Assembly (NCBI GenBank): GCA_963575745.1 | Contig: CAUYUJ010017991.1 | Location: 101,570 to 165,569 of the forward strand | Length of the DNA: 64,000 bases | Reading direction: 5' to 3' | DNA from: Prorocentrum cordatum | Taxonomy: Eukaryota; Sar; Dinophyceae; Prorocentrales; Prorocentraceae | Position numbers and translations under genes: made by a program | Part shown: in pieces, positions 43,104 to 54,153 of the stretch | Numbering within the stretch: position 1 is the stretch's first letter | How the letters are laid out: each line of letters begins with the position of its first letter | Notes under the pieces: model-generated | Database searches by the model: none | What the model saw: the letters and a program-made list of their open reading frames with translations, nothing else | Told to the model about the DNA's origin: nothing

Positions 43104-43112
43104 AGGAGGAGG

Positions 43113-43154
<42 letters not shown>

Positions 43155-43210
43155 CAGAGGAGCAGGAGGAGGAGCAGGAGCCAGGAGCAGGAGGAGGAGG
43201 AGGATCCGAG
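42905..43210 (+). repeat. (GGAGCA)n / (GGA)n tract
   Basis: Alternating GGA and GCA triplets. On the minus strand, in frame with the WW exon, this would encode Ser/Cys repeats. Confidence 0.95.
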
Positions 43211-43229
43211 AAACGAAAGGAAGTCATCG

Positions 43230-43380
43230 TCGTCGTCGATGTCGAGTCCGGCTGCAGGCGGGCGGCCGCCTCTGGCCGCTCCCACAGCGTCTCGCCGGAG
43301 GCCTGGTTGAAGTAGTACGTCTTGCCGGTGCCCGGGTCGACGGCGCTGTCCCAGCCATCGGGCAGGGGCGCCTTCGGGAC
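43230..43380 (-). CDS. WW-domain exon
   Basis: Minus-strand codons from 43365 to 43273 give a complete WW domain of 31 residues: LPDGW at the start, a DPGTGKTYYFN core, and SGETLWERP at the end. Both signature tryptophans, the central YYFN and the final proline are present. WW domains bind short proline-rich peptides in many eukaryotic signalling, splicing and transcription proteins. The frame is open on both sides but low-complexity: an Arg/Val run from the GAC tract upstream, then TTTMTSFRFSDPPPPP and Ser/Cys repeats downstream to 42718. No ATG precedes it, so the rest of the protein must come from other exons or is lost. Confidence 0.8.
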
Positions 43381-43384
43381 GAGG

Positions 43385-43452
43385 ACGACGACGACGATGA
43401 TCGACGATCGACGATCGACGATTGACGACGACGCCGGACGACGACGACCACA

Positions 43453-43513
<61 letters not shown>

Positions 43514-43542
43514 TCGACGATCGACGATTGACGACGACGCCG

Positions 43543-43591
<49 letters not shown>

Positions 43592-43760
43592 GGGAGGGGG
43601 AGGGAGGACGACGAGGATGAGGACGACGAGGAGGAGGAGGGGGGAAGAGGAGCGAAGTAGAAACAGGAGAGGGGAGGATTAGGAGGGGAACGGGTGGGGT
43701 GGGGGAAGAGGACGAGGAGGGGAGGGAGGCACGCGGCGGACGAGGAGGAGGGGAGGAGGA
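43385..43760 (+). repeat. (GAC)n and (GGA)n tracts with GATCGACGATCG motifs
   Basis: GAC triplets at 43385-43590 with two copies of a CGATCGACGATCGACGATTG block (43400, 43510), then GGA-rich DNA. Confidence 0.95.
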
Positions 43761-43904
43761 AGAGGAGCAGGTCGACCCTGTGCCCACCCGCCAGCCCAGC
43801 CTGGAGCGGCCGCAGGCGGGCCAGCTGGCAGCCCTCTGCTCTCCCCCCGCGTGCTCCGCGGAAGGCCGGAGGGCCAGCGAAACCGCCAAAGAGGATGCCC
43901 TGCA

Positions 43905-44090
43905 GCTGTGCCCCCCTCCTACGCCCTCCCTCCTCCCCAAACCTCCTGCGCCCTCCCTCCTCCCCCCTCCTCCCCCATCCGGCGCCCTCCCTCCTCCCCG
44001 GACCTCCAACGCCCTCCCTCCTCCCCCTCCCCCTCCCCCTCCTACGCCCTCCTCCCCCCTCCTACGCCCTCACTTTTCCCCGGATCCCCA
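43905..44090 (+). repeat. CCCTCCTCC-type low-complexity tract
   Basis: Repeated CTACGCCCTCCCTCCTCCCC units of about 28-30 bp, overlapping a weak plus frame (43760-43915) without a named domain. Confidence 0.8.
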
Positions 44091-44227
44091 ACGTATCGTA
44101 TTGGTACTTCCGTTAACATTTTGGCCCAGAGCGCTCAGCACGCGAGGCCACTCCTTGGTCGGCAGAATCCCAAGGGGCCAAAGCATACCCGTGTCACGAA
44201 GCATCAACGCCTCAGCAAGAACAGTGC

Positions 44228-44228
44228 A

Positions 44229-44289
<61 letters not shown>

Positions 44290-44395
44290 CCATCATCATC
44301 AGCATCATCCTCATCACCAGCATCAGCATCATCATCATCATCATCATCGACAACAACACCAACACACACACACACACAAAAAAAACGACAATTAC
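44228..44395 (+). repeat. (ATC)n and (AC)n tract
   Basis: ATC/ATCAGC triplets followed by a short ACACAC run and A8. Confidence 0.95.
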
Positions 44396-44514
44396 CCTGT
44401 GACGTACCCAACCCATTTGTATCATGGGAAACGAGAAGTTGGCCGAAACTTGCACGGACAATCAAATTGCAGGATCCGTTGTTTGATATGTAAGCTACTT
44501 GGGACAAGCTCAGC

Positions 44515-45440
44515 AACCCTCGAAAGTGGCGACAGTTTCACAGATCGCAGCCCCCAGCAGCCCTCGAAACGCAGCGACGAGCGAGGTAAGAAAGTGGCGA
44601 CAGTTTCACAGATCGCAGCCCCCCAGGGATGGCGAGGTTCCATTTGAATCCGCCGTGGGTACCCACTGTGCTGGGCCCCCCAGCAGGCCTCGAAAGTGGC
44701 GACAGTTTCACAGATCGCAGCCCCCCAGGGATGGCGAGGTCCCATTTGAATCCGCCCTGCGCTGGGCCCCCCAGCAGGCCTCGACAGTGGCGACAATTTC
44801 ACAGATCGCAGCCCCCCAGGGATGGCGAGGTCCCATTTGAATCCGCCGTGGGTGCACACTGTGCTGGGCCCCCCAGCAGGCCTCGAAAGTGGCGACAGTT
44901 TCACAGATCGCAGCCCCCCAGGGATGGCGAGGTTCCATTTGAATCCGCCGCGGGTGCACACTGTGCTGGGCCCCCCAGCAGGCCTCGAAAGTGGCGACAG
45001 TTTCACAGATCGCAGCCCCCCAGGGATGGCGAGGTCCCATTTGAATCCGCCGCGGGTGCACACTGTGCTGGGCCCCCCAGCAGGCCTCGAAAGTGGCGAC
45101 AGTTTCACAGATCGCAGCCCCCCAGGGATGGCGAGGTCCCATTTGAATCCGCCGTGGGTGCACACTGTGCTGGGCCCCCCAGCAGGCCTCGAAAGCGGCG
45201 ACAGTTTCACAGATCGCAGCCCCCCAGGGATGGCGAGGTCCCATTTGAATCCGCCGCGGGTGCCCACTGTGCTGGGCCCCCCAGCAGCCTCGAAAGTGGC
45301 GACAGTTTCACAGATCGCAGCCCCCCAGGGATGGCGAGGTCCCATTTGAATCCGCCGTGGGTACCCACTGTGCTGGGCCCCCCAGCAGGCCTCGAAAGTG
45401 GCGACAGTTTCACAGATCGCAGCCCCCCAGCTGGCACGCA
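44515..45440 (+). repeat. 102-bp tandem array, highly uniform
   Basis: Units start at 44628, 44730, 44821, 44923, 45025, 45127, 45229 and 45330, mostly 102 bp apart (one 91, one 101). They differ by only a few bases. Each contains GATGGCGAGGTCCCATTTGA, CACTGTGCTGGGCCCCCCAG and GACAGTTTCACAGATCGCAG. The array is flanked by two direct copies of CGCAGCGACGAGCGAGGT (44571 and 45438). The 102-bp (3 x 34) length keeps several frames open. Confidence 0.97.
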
Positions 45441-45479
45441 GCGACGAGCGAGGTCAAAGGCAGTGGGGAAGAGAGGGAC

Positions 45480-45780
45480 GGGAAGGAAGGAAGGAAGGAA
45501 GGAAGGAAGGAAGGTTCGCGCGAGCAGTGCTCTATTCAAAAAGAGAACCCAACGCAGGAGGGTTGGGAACAACAACAACTACAACAACAACAACGACAAC
45601 GACAACAACGACAACAACGACAATAACAGCATCAGCACCAGCATCGTCAGCATCATCATCAGCATCACCACCATCACCATCATCACCATCAGCATCATCA
45701 TTATCAGATTCATCATCAGCATCATCATCATCCTCATCATCATCATCAACAACAACATCATCTTCGACAACCCTCCTCCC
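45480..45780 (+). repeat. (GGAA)n, left-linker relative, (CAA)n and (ATC)n
   Basis: GGAA repeats (45482-45512), then a divergent left linker (CTATTCAAAAAGAGAACCCA, GGAGGGTTGGGAAC), then CAA/CGACAA and ATC triplets to 45770. The linker thus occurs outside a 90-bp array. Confidence 0.85.
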
Positions 45781-46400
45781 CAGACTTCCAGTGAGCGATG
45801 TCTTACTCGGCGTTTCGACATTGGGCGAAAGCGGGGGGAGGGGAGGGATCTGGCTCCAGACCACTGCTTTTAGTGCAACTGTTTTGAACCGTGCGTCCTG
45901 TGGGGGGGACTCCACATGCTCGAAACGGGTGCCAAAAACAGCCAAGATCTACTCCACGGGGGGGGAGAGGGGGGGGGAGAGGGCCCGCGCCGATCGGCCG
46001 AACAGTGAATAGGACAACGACGACCAACGTACTGAAAGATTTCATACAGAAGTCTGTCGCCGTGTGCGGCCTCCGGGGGCCCTCGCCGGGCCCTGGCTGG
46101 GACCGTGAGAAACCGACGCGGGGCGACAGGCCGGCCCAGGGGAACGAGTCGGGACCTCCGGGGACCGCGCCTTGAAAAAACCGTTTGTCGGATCTCTGGG
46201 CCCCGGGCAGCCAAGCGTTCATAGCGGCGTTGCTTTTTGATCCTTCGATGCCGGCTCTTCCTATCCTTGAGACGCAGAAGTCCCAAAATGTCGGATTGTT
46301 CACCCGCCAATAGGTAGGGAACGCGAGCTGGGCTTAGACCCTTTGTGAGGCAGGTTAGTTTTACCCTCCCTTCCTCCTGTCAGAAGCCAGGCGGACGCTG
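45780..46400. other. Unique stretch, no supported gene
   Basis: GC-rich with two G-rich runs (45955-45985). Frames on both strands lack recognisable motifs. Confidence 0.4.
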
Positions 46401-46478
46401 GCAAATCCGTGGCTGCTAAACCGGAGTTCCTGGAAACTGCTTCTGCCTTCCAGGAAGACCGTCTCAGCAGCCACAGGT

Positions 46479-47113
46479 TTGCCAGCCCTCGCCCAGCTTC
46501 CGATCCTCTCCGTAGCCCTTTTGGCCCGAGCCGCTCTCGCGCCCCAGGCGGGCGCGCGGACCCAGCTGCGGGGGGCCGCCCCGCCGGCGTGGCGGCCCTC
46601 GGCGCAGAGGGCGGCCGACGTCCTGGCGCTCGGGGCTCCCGGCGCGCAGCGCGCCCGCCGGAGGCGGCGGATGCAGGCGTGCAAAGCCGCGGTGCGCGCA
46701 GGTGCTGCCGCGGTGGGCGCCAGGCTCCTGGCGCGGCCGCGAAGCGGCCGCCCGCCCTGCGCTCGCGCTGGCGGCGCTGGTGGCGCGGGCTCCCTGGTGG
46801 AGCACGCCGTCGGCGCGACGCCGCATGGCACGCGGAGCGCTTGCCCTCAGGGAGGCGTCGTGGGCGCCACGGGCGCGGCCCTTGCCTGGGCGGCGGCCGG
46901 GCCCAGGCTGTGCTGGGTCACAGCGCGCTGTGAGGGCGCGGTGCATCACGTCGCGGAGGTGGAGGCGGCGCTTGTGGGAAGCGCGGCGGGCAACGTGGCC
47001 GTGGCGGTGCAGGCGGGCGGCGGGCCCGCGGCCCTGCCCGAGGTCCCCACGTTCCCCCTCTTGCAGCGGGAGGGCTCAGAGGACAGCACCCCCCACGGCA
47101 AGCAGAACTACTA
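46479..47113 (+). CDS. GC-rich ORF candidate (211 residues)
   Basis: The frame starts MPALAQLPILSVALLARAAL, a hydrophobic N-terminus that could be a signal or transit peptide. It ends with a protein-like stretch (LCWVTARCEGAVHHVAEVEA, PEVPTFPLLQREGSEDST). The middle is Ala/Arg-rich. It is outside microsatellites, but at this GC content several frames are open by chance. No family recognised. Confidence 0.4.
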
Positions 47114-47116
47114 GGC

Positions 47117-47536
47117 GTGGCGCTCGCGACTCCCGCTGGCACGGTGACCATCGGCGACTCGCAGGCGGGCCATGGGACGGTGGACATCCTCGGCGGACCT
47201 CAGGTGGACCCCTTCGTCAAGGAGAGCTTCGGGGACGTGCTGGCGCAGCACGCGGCGCTGCTGCGCGGCGGCGGCAGCAGAGAGGAACTCCGGCGCCGTA
47301 CGGAGAGACACACTCGCGCTGGAGGGGCCGACTGCGGCGGCCCGCTGGCGGCCCACGTCGGCCAGTGGCTGGGCGGCGAGGCGCACGCGGAGCTCGTGGA
47401 CGTGGCAAGGTCTGGGGACTCGCAGGCAGGCCACGGGAAGGAGGCCAGCTTCGGCGACTCGCGGGAGGACCGCGTGACGGAGGTGAGCATCAACGACGAG
47501 CGGAAGGACGTTCGGCGAGCGGGCAGGGCCTCGTGA
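47117..47536 (+). CDS. ORF or exon following the 46.5-47.1 kb ORF
   Basis: The frame shows AGTVTIGDSQAGHGTVDILG, FVKESFGDVLAQHAALLRG and SREELRRRTERH. A second GDSQAGHGKEASFGDSRED echoes the start. The internal repeat and charged helices favour coding. It is offset in frame from the preceding ORF by only a few bases, so an intron, an indel or separate genes are all possible. Confidence 0.35.
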   Translation: MALATPAGTVTIGDSQAGHGTVDILGGPQVDPFVKESFGDVLAQHAALLRGGGSREELRRRTERHTRAGGADCGGPLAAHVGQWLGGEAHAELVDVARSGDSQAGHGKEASFGDSREDRVTEVSINDERKDVRRAGRAS

Positions 47537-47580
47537 GGCGGCGAGGGGCCCGCGCCAACAACCCCCGACCCCCCCCGCAG

Positions 47581-47980
47581 CCCGAGCGGCCCAACAGGGA
47601 GAACGACGGGGGCGACGACGGCCCGCAGAAGAGGCGGCTGGGTGAGCATTCCAGGCTGGCGACGGACGGGTCGAGCGCGGCGGAGGCGACCACGAGCGCG
47701 GCCCGGGCGATGGACTGCATGGCGATTCCCGCTGGAACGTGGGCAGAAAAGCGGTGCTGGCCGGCAAGCTAGCCGACTAGTGTGCTGCTGTGCGGCGCGA
47801 GATCACGGAGCTCGTGTGCGAGCTCAGGACAGAGCGTGATGAGCTGCAGGTCCAGATCGACTGTTCGGGCGACGAGCTGCGCAGGCTGCAACAAGGCCTC
47901 GACGACCTCGAGAGCGTGGCGCTGGAGGCCTGCTCGTTCCGCCCTTCGCCCGAAGACGGTATCCTCAGCGTCAACTGACT
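47581..47980 (+). CDS. Candidate 3' exons with a coiled-coil segment
   Basis: A C-rich tract ending in GCAG at 47577-47580 is a good 3' splice site. It is followed by PERPNRENDGGDDGPQKRR. A later frame (47790-47978) reads REITELVCELRTERDELQVQ and RLQQGLDDLESVALEACSF, a heptad-like coiled coil, and stops at 47978. These may be the last exons of the same GC-rich gene. The joins are not determined. Confidence 0.35.
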
Positions 47981-48274
47981 GGGCCACCGGCCATGCCACC
48001 ATCAGGCCAGCTGCACGGATGACCTCGTTCCCGTCGGGCAACTTCTCTGAGCTGCTGCCTGGACGCGCGTGCCGAGCGCCTGCACGGGAAGGCGTCCCCG
48101 TTGGGCGACCTCGATGAGCCCCTGCGGCCATGCAGTGTTTGACGTCGTGGAGCCACGCTGCGGTGCCCACGGCGAGCAAAGTCGCCGCCACGCGGTGGCG
48201 AAGATGTGGGCTATCTCACTGCGCCGCGGAGGCCACCCCTTATCTGCCTCTGGATGATATGTACCACATACCAT

Positions 48275-48467
48275 CCCGTCCTCCTCCTCATCCTCCTACT
48301 CCTCCTCCTCCTCCTCCTCCTCCTCCTCCTCCTCCTCCTCCTCCTCCTCTGCCGCGTTCTCCTGCTCCCCATCCTTATCCTCCACCTCACCACCATCAGC
48401 AGCAGCAGATTCAGCATCAGCACAACCAACACCATAATCATCATAATCATCATCATGATCATAGACC

Positions 48468-48531
<64 letters not shown>

Positions 48532-48603
48532 AATCATCCTCAGCATCAGCATCATCATCATCATCATCATCATCATCCTCATCATTTTCATCGGCGTCAT
48601 CGG

Positions 48604-48635
<32 letters not shown>

Positions 48636-49419
48636 GCATCATCATCATCACCATCCTCATCATCGTCATCATCATCATCAGCAGCAGCATCATCATCATC
48701 TGCATCATCATCATCAGCAGCATCATCATCATCATCATCATCAGCAGCAGCATCATCATAATCATCATTATCAGTATCAGCAGCAGCAGCAATGGAATGA
48801 TCACCAGCATCAGCAACATCATCAGCAGCAGCAATCTAATCATCATCCTCATCATCATCAGCAGCATCATCATCAGCACCATCATCATCACCACCATTAT
48901 CATCAGCATCATCATCATCATCATCAGAAGCATCATTTTCATCATTAGTCGCATCATCAACAGCAGCATCAGCATCAAACGCATCACCGTCATCATCAGC
49001 AATATCATCATCAGCATCAACATCATCAGCAGCAGCATAACCAACATCCGCATCATCAGTATCATCAGCATCATCAGCATCATCACCATCATGAGTAGCA
49101 GCATCGTCATCATCAGCGTCATCAGCAGCATCATGAGCATCATCATCAACAGCAGAATCATCATCAGCATCATCATCATCAGCAGCATCATCCTCATAAT
49201 CAGCAGCAGCAGCATCATCATCAACAGCATCAACAACATCAACATCAGCATCGTCATCATCAGCATCATCATCAACAGCAGCATGATGAGCATCAGCATC
49301 CACAGCATCATCAGCATGATCATCATCAGTAACAGCGTCGTCCTCCTCAGCATCATCATCTGAAGCATCAGTCTCATCATCATCATCATCACCATCAGCA
49401 TCAGCATTATCATCGCCAC

Positions 49420-49452
<33 letters not shown>

Positions 49453-49625
49453 CAGCATCGTCATCATCGCAATCATAATCGTTATCATCATCAGTATCAG
49501 CATCAGTATCAGCATCATCATCATCATCAGCAGCAGCAGTAGCGTCATCATCAGCAGCAGCATCCTCGTCAGCAGCAGCAGCAATGTCGTCGTCATCAAC
49601 GTCACCATCATCACATAAATGTCGC
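48275..49625 (+). repeat. Long CTC then ATC/CAG triplet tract
   Basis: CTC (48275-48355), then about 1.2 kb of ATC, CATCAG and CAGCAG triplets. Period 3 leaves frames open for hundreds of codons on both strands (poly-Ile, poly-His, poly-Met/Leu, poly-Asp). Confidence 0.98.
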
Positions 49626-49894
49626 CATCAGCATCACCAAGATCCGCAATCGTGTTAAGACTGTCCGCTCTTATCTGCTCGCGCGCCACTCCACATTCCA
49701 CACAAAGTCTCGTAACCCGCCCTCGTCATCTTCGATCGTATCCCCAATGGGGGTAGACCTTCCTTACCTGCCAGGTTTAGTTGGCGCAGCCCTGAAAGCA
49801 GGGGAGGGAGGGAGGAGAGAAGGAACAAGAGGTAGAGAGAAGGATGGAGCAAGATAGAGATTAGCAGAAGGGAGAGACTAGGAGCAGGAGAACA

Positions 49895-50200
49895 AGCGGC
49901 TGAACCGGACGGGCGGGACGGGCGGACGGGCGGGCGGACCCTGACGGGCGGGTCGGGCAGGCGGGCCCAGACGGTCAAGTCGAGCGGGCGGATCGCTGGG
50001 GCATCAGTCCTGCATGAATCACGAGGAAATCTCGAGCGATACATCGTGAGGAAGTCCAGAGCGACAGCGTGATTCCTGAGTGTGAAGGACGCGCCGTCTC
50101 AATACATTGCGAGGCCGTCCCACGCGAGAGCACGATTCCCACATTCTTTGCGGGAACCTCCCGCGCGAGAGCGCGATTTTGAATACACTGGGGAAGCATC
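49895..50200 (+). repeat. GGGCGGAC repeats and a ~57-bp tandem repeat
   Basis: GGGCGG(G/A)C units at 49910-49965, then three to four degenerate ~57-bp units with CGAGAGCGCGATT / CGAGAGCACGATT (50010-50195). Confidence 0.65.
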
Positions 50201-50384
50201 AGGCAGAAGCCGCGGCTGTAGTAAACAATCGGCCAACTCGCAAACTCTGAGACGGAAGACTCCCCCTAGTAAAAAGCAGGGTGCCAGCCCTGGGAAGGAC
50301 ACTTCAATTTAAAAAAGCAATGGGCACTGAAACAGTGGGATTCGAAACACGTTTACTCAAGAAATGTGAACAGGACGACGATAA

Positions 50385-50510
50385 CCATAACAATAACACT
50401 ATAATCATCCACCCCATCGACATCGTCACCGTTAGAATCCTCATCATCGTCAGCAGCAGCATCATCATCAACATCATTATCATCATCATCAGCAGCATCC
50501 TCAGCATCAG

Positions 50511-50542
<32 letters not shown>

Positions 50543-50550
50543 GCATCACC

Positions 50551-50582
<32 letters not shown>

Positions 50583-51725
50583 CATCATCATCAGCATCAT
50601 CATAATCATCATCGTCATCAGCAGCATCATCATCACCATTAACAGCAGCACCACCGTTATCATCATCAACAACACCAGCATCATCACCATCATCTCTATC
50701 ATCATATGCAGCATCCACAGCATCATCATCAGCATCAGCATGATAATCATCAGCATCAGCATCGTCAGCATCATCGTCATCAGCAGCACCATCATCATCA
50801 TCATCATCATCATCAGCATCATCGTCATCATCATCATCAGCATCATCATCATTAGCAGCATCATCATCATCACCATCATCATCGTCGTCATCATAATCAG
50901 CATCATCATCACCATCACCGTCATCATCATCATTTTCATTGCCGTGATCAACAGAGCCACCATGATCAGAATCGTCACCATCGTCGTCATGATCACCGTC
51001 ATTACCACCGTCATCATCATCACCACCATCACCAGCACCATCAAAATCCTCATCATCACCCACATCATCATCATTCTGATCATCATCAGCATCAGCATCA
51101 TCATCAGCATCATCATCATGCTCGTCATAATCATCATTATCCTCATCATCATGATCATCATGATCATCGCCATCAGCATCATCACGATCATCATCGTCGT
51201 TATCATCAGCACACTCATCATCACAATTCCCATCCACACCATCATTATCACACTCGTCATCATCCCCATCCGCATGTCCGCATGTTCAACATCACCATTG
51301 CCATCACCCTCACACTCGAAATCAACACCACCACTGCCATCATCATCAGCCATCAACATCATCATCAGCATCACCGTAAGTATCATCACCATCACCGTCA
51401 TCAGTATCATCATCAAAAGCAGCATCAGCATCACCATCATCAGCATCAACACCGTAATCATCATCATCATCATCAACAGCAGCATCATTACCCATGTCCT
51501 CATCCACTGATTCGCCATCATCAGCAGCATCACGCTCCTCATCCTCATCCTGATCCAAATCCTCATCCTGATCCAAGTCCTCCTCCTCCTCACAGCAGTT
51601 ATGTTCATAATCATCGTGTTCATCATCATCATCATTAGCATCAGCATCATTATCATCAGCATCATCATCAGCATCATCATCAGCATCATCATCAGCATGA
51701 TCATCATCCTCAGCATCGTCATCCT
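50385..51725 (+). repeat. Long (ATC)n tract with CAG and GTC variants
   Basis: About 1.3 kb of ATC triplets. The long minus-strand frame spanning 50.3-53.0 kb is this tract plus CTC repeats and is not one protein. Confidence 0.98.
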
Positions 51726-51849
51726 CAACCTTATTCTTCCTCCCTCCGTGCCTCCCTCCCTCCGTCCTGTGTCGTCACTCATCCCTCCCTCCCTCCTCCT
51801 CCGTCCACCCTCCGCCCTCATCCCTCCCTGCCTCCCTCCCTGCCTCCCC

Positions 51850-52020
51850 TCCTCCTCCTCCGCACCGCTTGGCGCCACACTCGGGTCGGGGCGCGCCGGG
51901 CCGGGCCGTCTGGCGAGGGCTCTCTCTCGTAGGGTGGCGAGCAGTGCCCGCATGCTGCCCTTTCCCACGGCGGGGGGCCTGTCGGCTGGAGTCCGGCCCC
52001 TCATCCCGAGGAAGAGCCAA
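51850..52020 (-). CDS. Weak minus-strand exon candidate
   Basis: The frame reads WLFLGMRGRTPADRPPAVGK, then GSMRALLATLRERALARR and DPSVAPSGAEEEEGR. It is complex compared with its flanking CTCC and GGA tracts. No domain named. Confidence 0.25.
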
Positions 52021-52069
52021 GTATGGGAGGAGGAGGAGGAGGAGGAGGAGGAGGAGGAGGAGGAGTGGA

Positions 52070-52218
52070 GAGAGAAGGCTCTGGCCCCGCCCTCCCCGCG
52101 GCGCCTCGTCCTGGACGTCGACCTCGACCTCGGCCTCCTCTGCCGCGGCCGCCCCCCCGCCCTCCCTGGCGAGCGGCTCCTCATGCCCCTCCCTCTGGGC
52201 GGGCGCGGCGGCCTCCTC
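52070..52218 (-). CDS. Ala/Glu-rich exon candidate
   Basis: On the minus strand a C-rich tract ends in CCCCAG at 52219-52221. It is followed by EEAAAPAQREGHEEPLAREG, then AAAAEEAEVEVDVQDEAPRG. The splice-acceptor-like start and acidic helical composition match the style of the 53.8 and 63.5 kb islands. Confidence 0.4.
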
Positions 52219-52224
52219 CTGGGG

Positions 52225-52950
52225 CGGGGGGAGGAATGGAGGACGAGAGAGGGAGGGGGGAGGAGGGAGGAAAGGGGGGGAGGGGGAGAGGAGGAGGATA
52301 AGGAGGAGGAGGAGGAGGAGGAGGAGGCGGAGGAGCAGAGGAGACGAAGGAGGAGGAGAGGAGACGGACGGAGACGGAGAGACGGAGGAGACGGAGACGG
52401 AGACGGAGAGGAAGACGGAGAGACGGAGACGGAGGCAGGAGAGAGGAGGAGGAGGAGGAGGAGGCGGAGGAGGAGACGGAGAAGGAGGAGGAGGAGGAAG
52501 GAGAGAGGAGGGGGAGGAGGAGGAGGAGGAGGAGGAGGAGGAGGAGGAGCAGGAGGGAGGGGGGGGGAGGAGGAGAGGAGAGGAGGAGGATGAGGAGGAG
52601 GAGGAGGAGGAGGAGGAGGATGTGAGGGGCAGCAGCAGCAGCAGCAGCAGCGCAGGAGCAGCAGGCAGCAGCAGAGGAGGAGGAGGGGAGGAGGAGGAGG
52701 AGAAGAAAGAAGAGGAGGAGGATGAGGAAGGGGAGGAGGAAGGGAGGAAGGGAGGAAGGGGAGGAGGAAGGAGGACGGGAGGGGAGGAGGAGGAGGAGGA
52801 GGGCGGAAGGAGGAAGGGAGGAGGAGGACGGGAGGGGAGGAGGAGGAGGAGGAGGAGGAAGAAGAAGAGAAGAAGCTGGATGAGGAGGGGGTAGAAGAGG
52901 AGGAGGAGGAGGACGACGAGGAGGGGGAGAGGGAGGAGGAGGGATCATAA
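52225..52950 (+). repeat. (GGA)n tract with GGAGAC and GCAGCA variants
   Basis: About 700 bases of almost pure purine sequence, with a GACGGAGACGG block (52365-52435) and a CAGCAGCAG block (52630-52675). Confidence 0.97.
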
Positions 52951-53159
52951 AAATGAATCAACATGCCGCTCGACGTTACACGACAACGCGTGGCCAAATC
53001 ATGATGCTACTGCTGACAACTGCAAAATTCCACTGCCAGCGTATACGCCGAGCCTGCCGCCTATCAGCCGCTAAAGCTAGTGCAACCTCCCCCAGCATGG
53101 AACGCGACATGCAACTACGTCCCCGACATCCCGTCGCCTCTGGCTTGAGCAGCGTGTGT

Positions 53160-53172
53160 ATCTATGTATATA

Positions 53173-53203
<31 letters not shown>

Positions 53204-53206
53204 CAG
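53160..53206 (+). repeat. (TA)n tract
   Basis: TATATGTATATATATATA-type dinucleotides. Similar AT islands occur at 56613-56690 and 59093-59120. Confidence 0.95.
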
Positions 53207-53372
53207 ATCTCAGACATGTGGCAACGGCCGCAGACACTCGTAGCACACAGGCAGTGGCGACGCGCTGGGGCCAGCCACGTCTGCACATTGAGCCAGCACG
53301 CCTGGCCACGGCGTTCGTTCAGTTGAGATGAAAGAAAAGCGGCGTAAACATAAACTGCTAGGGAGGTCCACG

Positions 53373-53500
53373 CGGATTTCTTGGATCGGGTCTGGACTCC
53401 CTCCCCCTGGCGCGCGGATCGCGCCAAGGGAGGCGCCAGAGGCGCCATCAGGGGGGCCTGGCGCCGGTACAAGAGAAGTCCGCGCGGAGCTCCGAAAGTT
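53373..53500 (-). repeat. GC-rich dispersed repeat, inverted copy
   Basis: On the minus strand this shows CTCCGCGCGGACTTCTC, GGCGCCTCTGGCGCC, GCGCGCCAGGG and GATCCAAGAAATCCGCG-like blocks. They match the same order at 59.81-59.93 and, in part, 60.0 and 61.5 kb. Confidence 0.7.
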
Positions 53501-53619
53501 TATGTCTATATTGGTTGCTCCTGGTTCGCTACCAGTGCCAAGAATGGACAAGTACCGGGGCCGTGGGCCCAACTTAGGGAGAGACAGCAGAAAGCAGGAG
53601 CCTCCCGCCCTCGAGACCT

Positions 53620-53676
53620 CCAGGTCTCTGCGCGGAGGCGTGCTCCGCCACGGCCTCCGACGCCTCCCGCGCGAGC
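53620..53676 (-). pseudogene. Decayed copy of the Ala/Glu-rich exon
   Basis: Minus-strand frame LAREASEAVAEHASAQR, aligned with LAREAAEAPAEAPPRR of the island at 53.8 kb, about 210 bp upstream on the same strand. This suggests a local tandem duplication. Confidence 0.4.
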
Positions 53677-53786
53677 AAACTCTGAGGCGCCACAATGACC
53701 CCGCAGCGTCAGTCGGGGCCGCGCGCGGCGGCCGAAGCAAGCGGGAGCATCAGGAGTAGCAGCAGTAGCAGCAGGAGGAGCCGGCA

Positions 53787-53912
53787 GAAGCCTCCCGCCG
53801 TTGGGCCCAACAGAACTCTGCGCGGAGGCGCCTCCGCTGGCGCCTCCGCAGCTTCCCGCGCGAGCCGCTCCTCCTCTGCCAGCCGGGCCGCCTGCGCGGT
53901 CACGCGGTCATC
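53787..53912 (-). CDS. Ala/Glu-rich helical exon candidate
   Basis: On the minus strand, C9 and then CGCGCAG precede AARLAEEERLAREAAEAPAE, followed by RRVLLGPTAGGF. The charged helix is typical of long single-helix or coiled-coil proteins. The C-run plus CAG-G looks like a 3' splice site. The upstream frame is poly-Glu from the GGA/TCC tract. Confidence 0.4.
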
Positions 53913-53944
53913 GGGGGGGGGGCGGCGGGCGGAGGAGTGCTGCG

Positions 53945-54122
53945 TCTCCTCCTCCTCCTCCTCCTCCTCCTCCTCCTCTTCCTCCTCCTCCTCCTCCTCC
54001 TCCTTTTCCTGTTTCTTTTCCATATCCTTCTCCTCCTCCTCCTCCTCCTCCTGCTGCTGCTGCTGCTGCCGCCGCTGCTGCTGCTGCTGCTGCTGCTCCT
54101 CCTCCTCCTCCTCCTCCTCCTC

Positions 54123-54153
<31 letters not shown>

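Noticed and set aside
44422-45873. 34-residue repeat proteins on the 102-bp array
   Set aside because: The unit length is a multiple of three and the units are nearly identical, so open frames are automatic. They exist on both strands.
48206-49701. 385- to 496-codon frames of Ile, His or Met repeats
   Set aside because: Pure period-3 microsatellite artefact with no complex sequence.
50304-52997. 897-codon minus-strand open frame
   Set aside because: It is composed of ATC, CTC and GGA triplets (poly-Met/Leu, poly-Ser, poly-Pro). Only short islands inside it (about 51.85-52.22 kb) look coding.
53210-53740. 176-codon minus-strand ORF
   Set aside because: It covers the GC-rich dispersed repeat, and a different frame carries the Ala/Glu exon relic. 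The ORF is most likely incidental.
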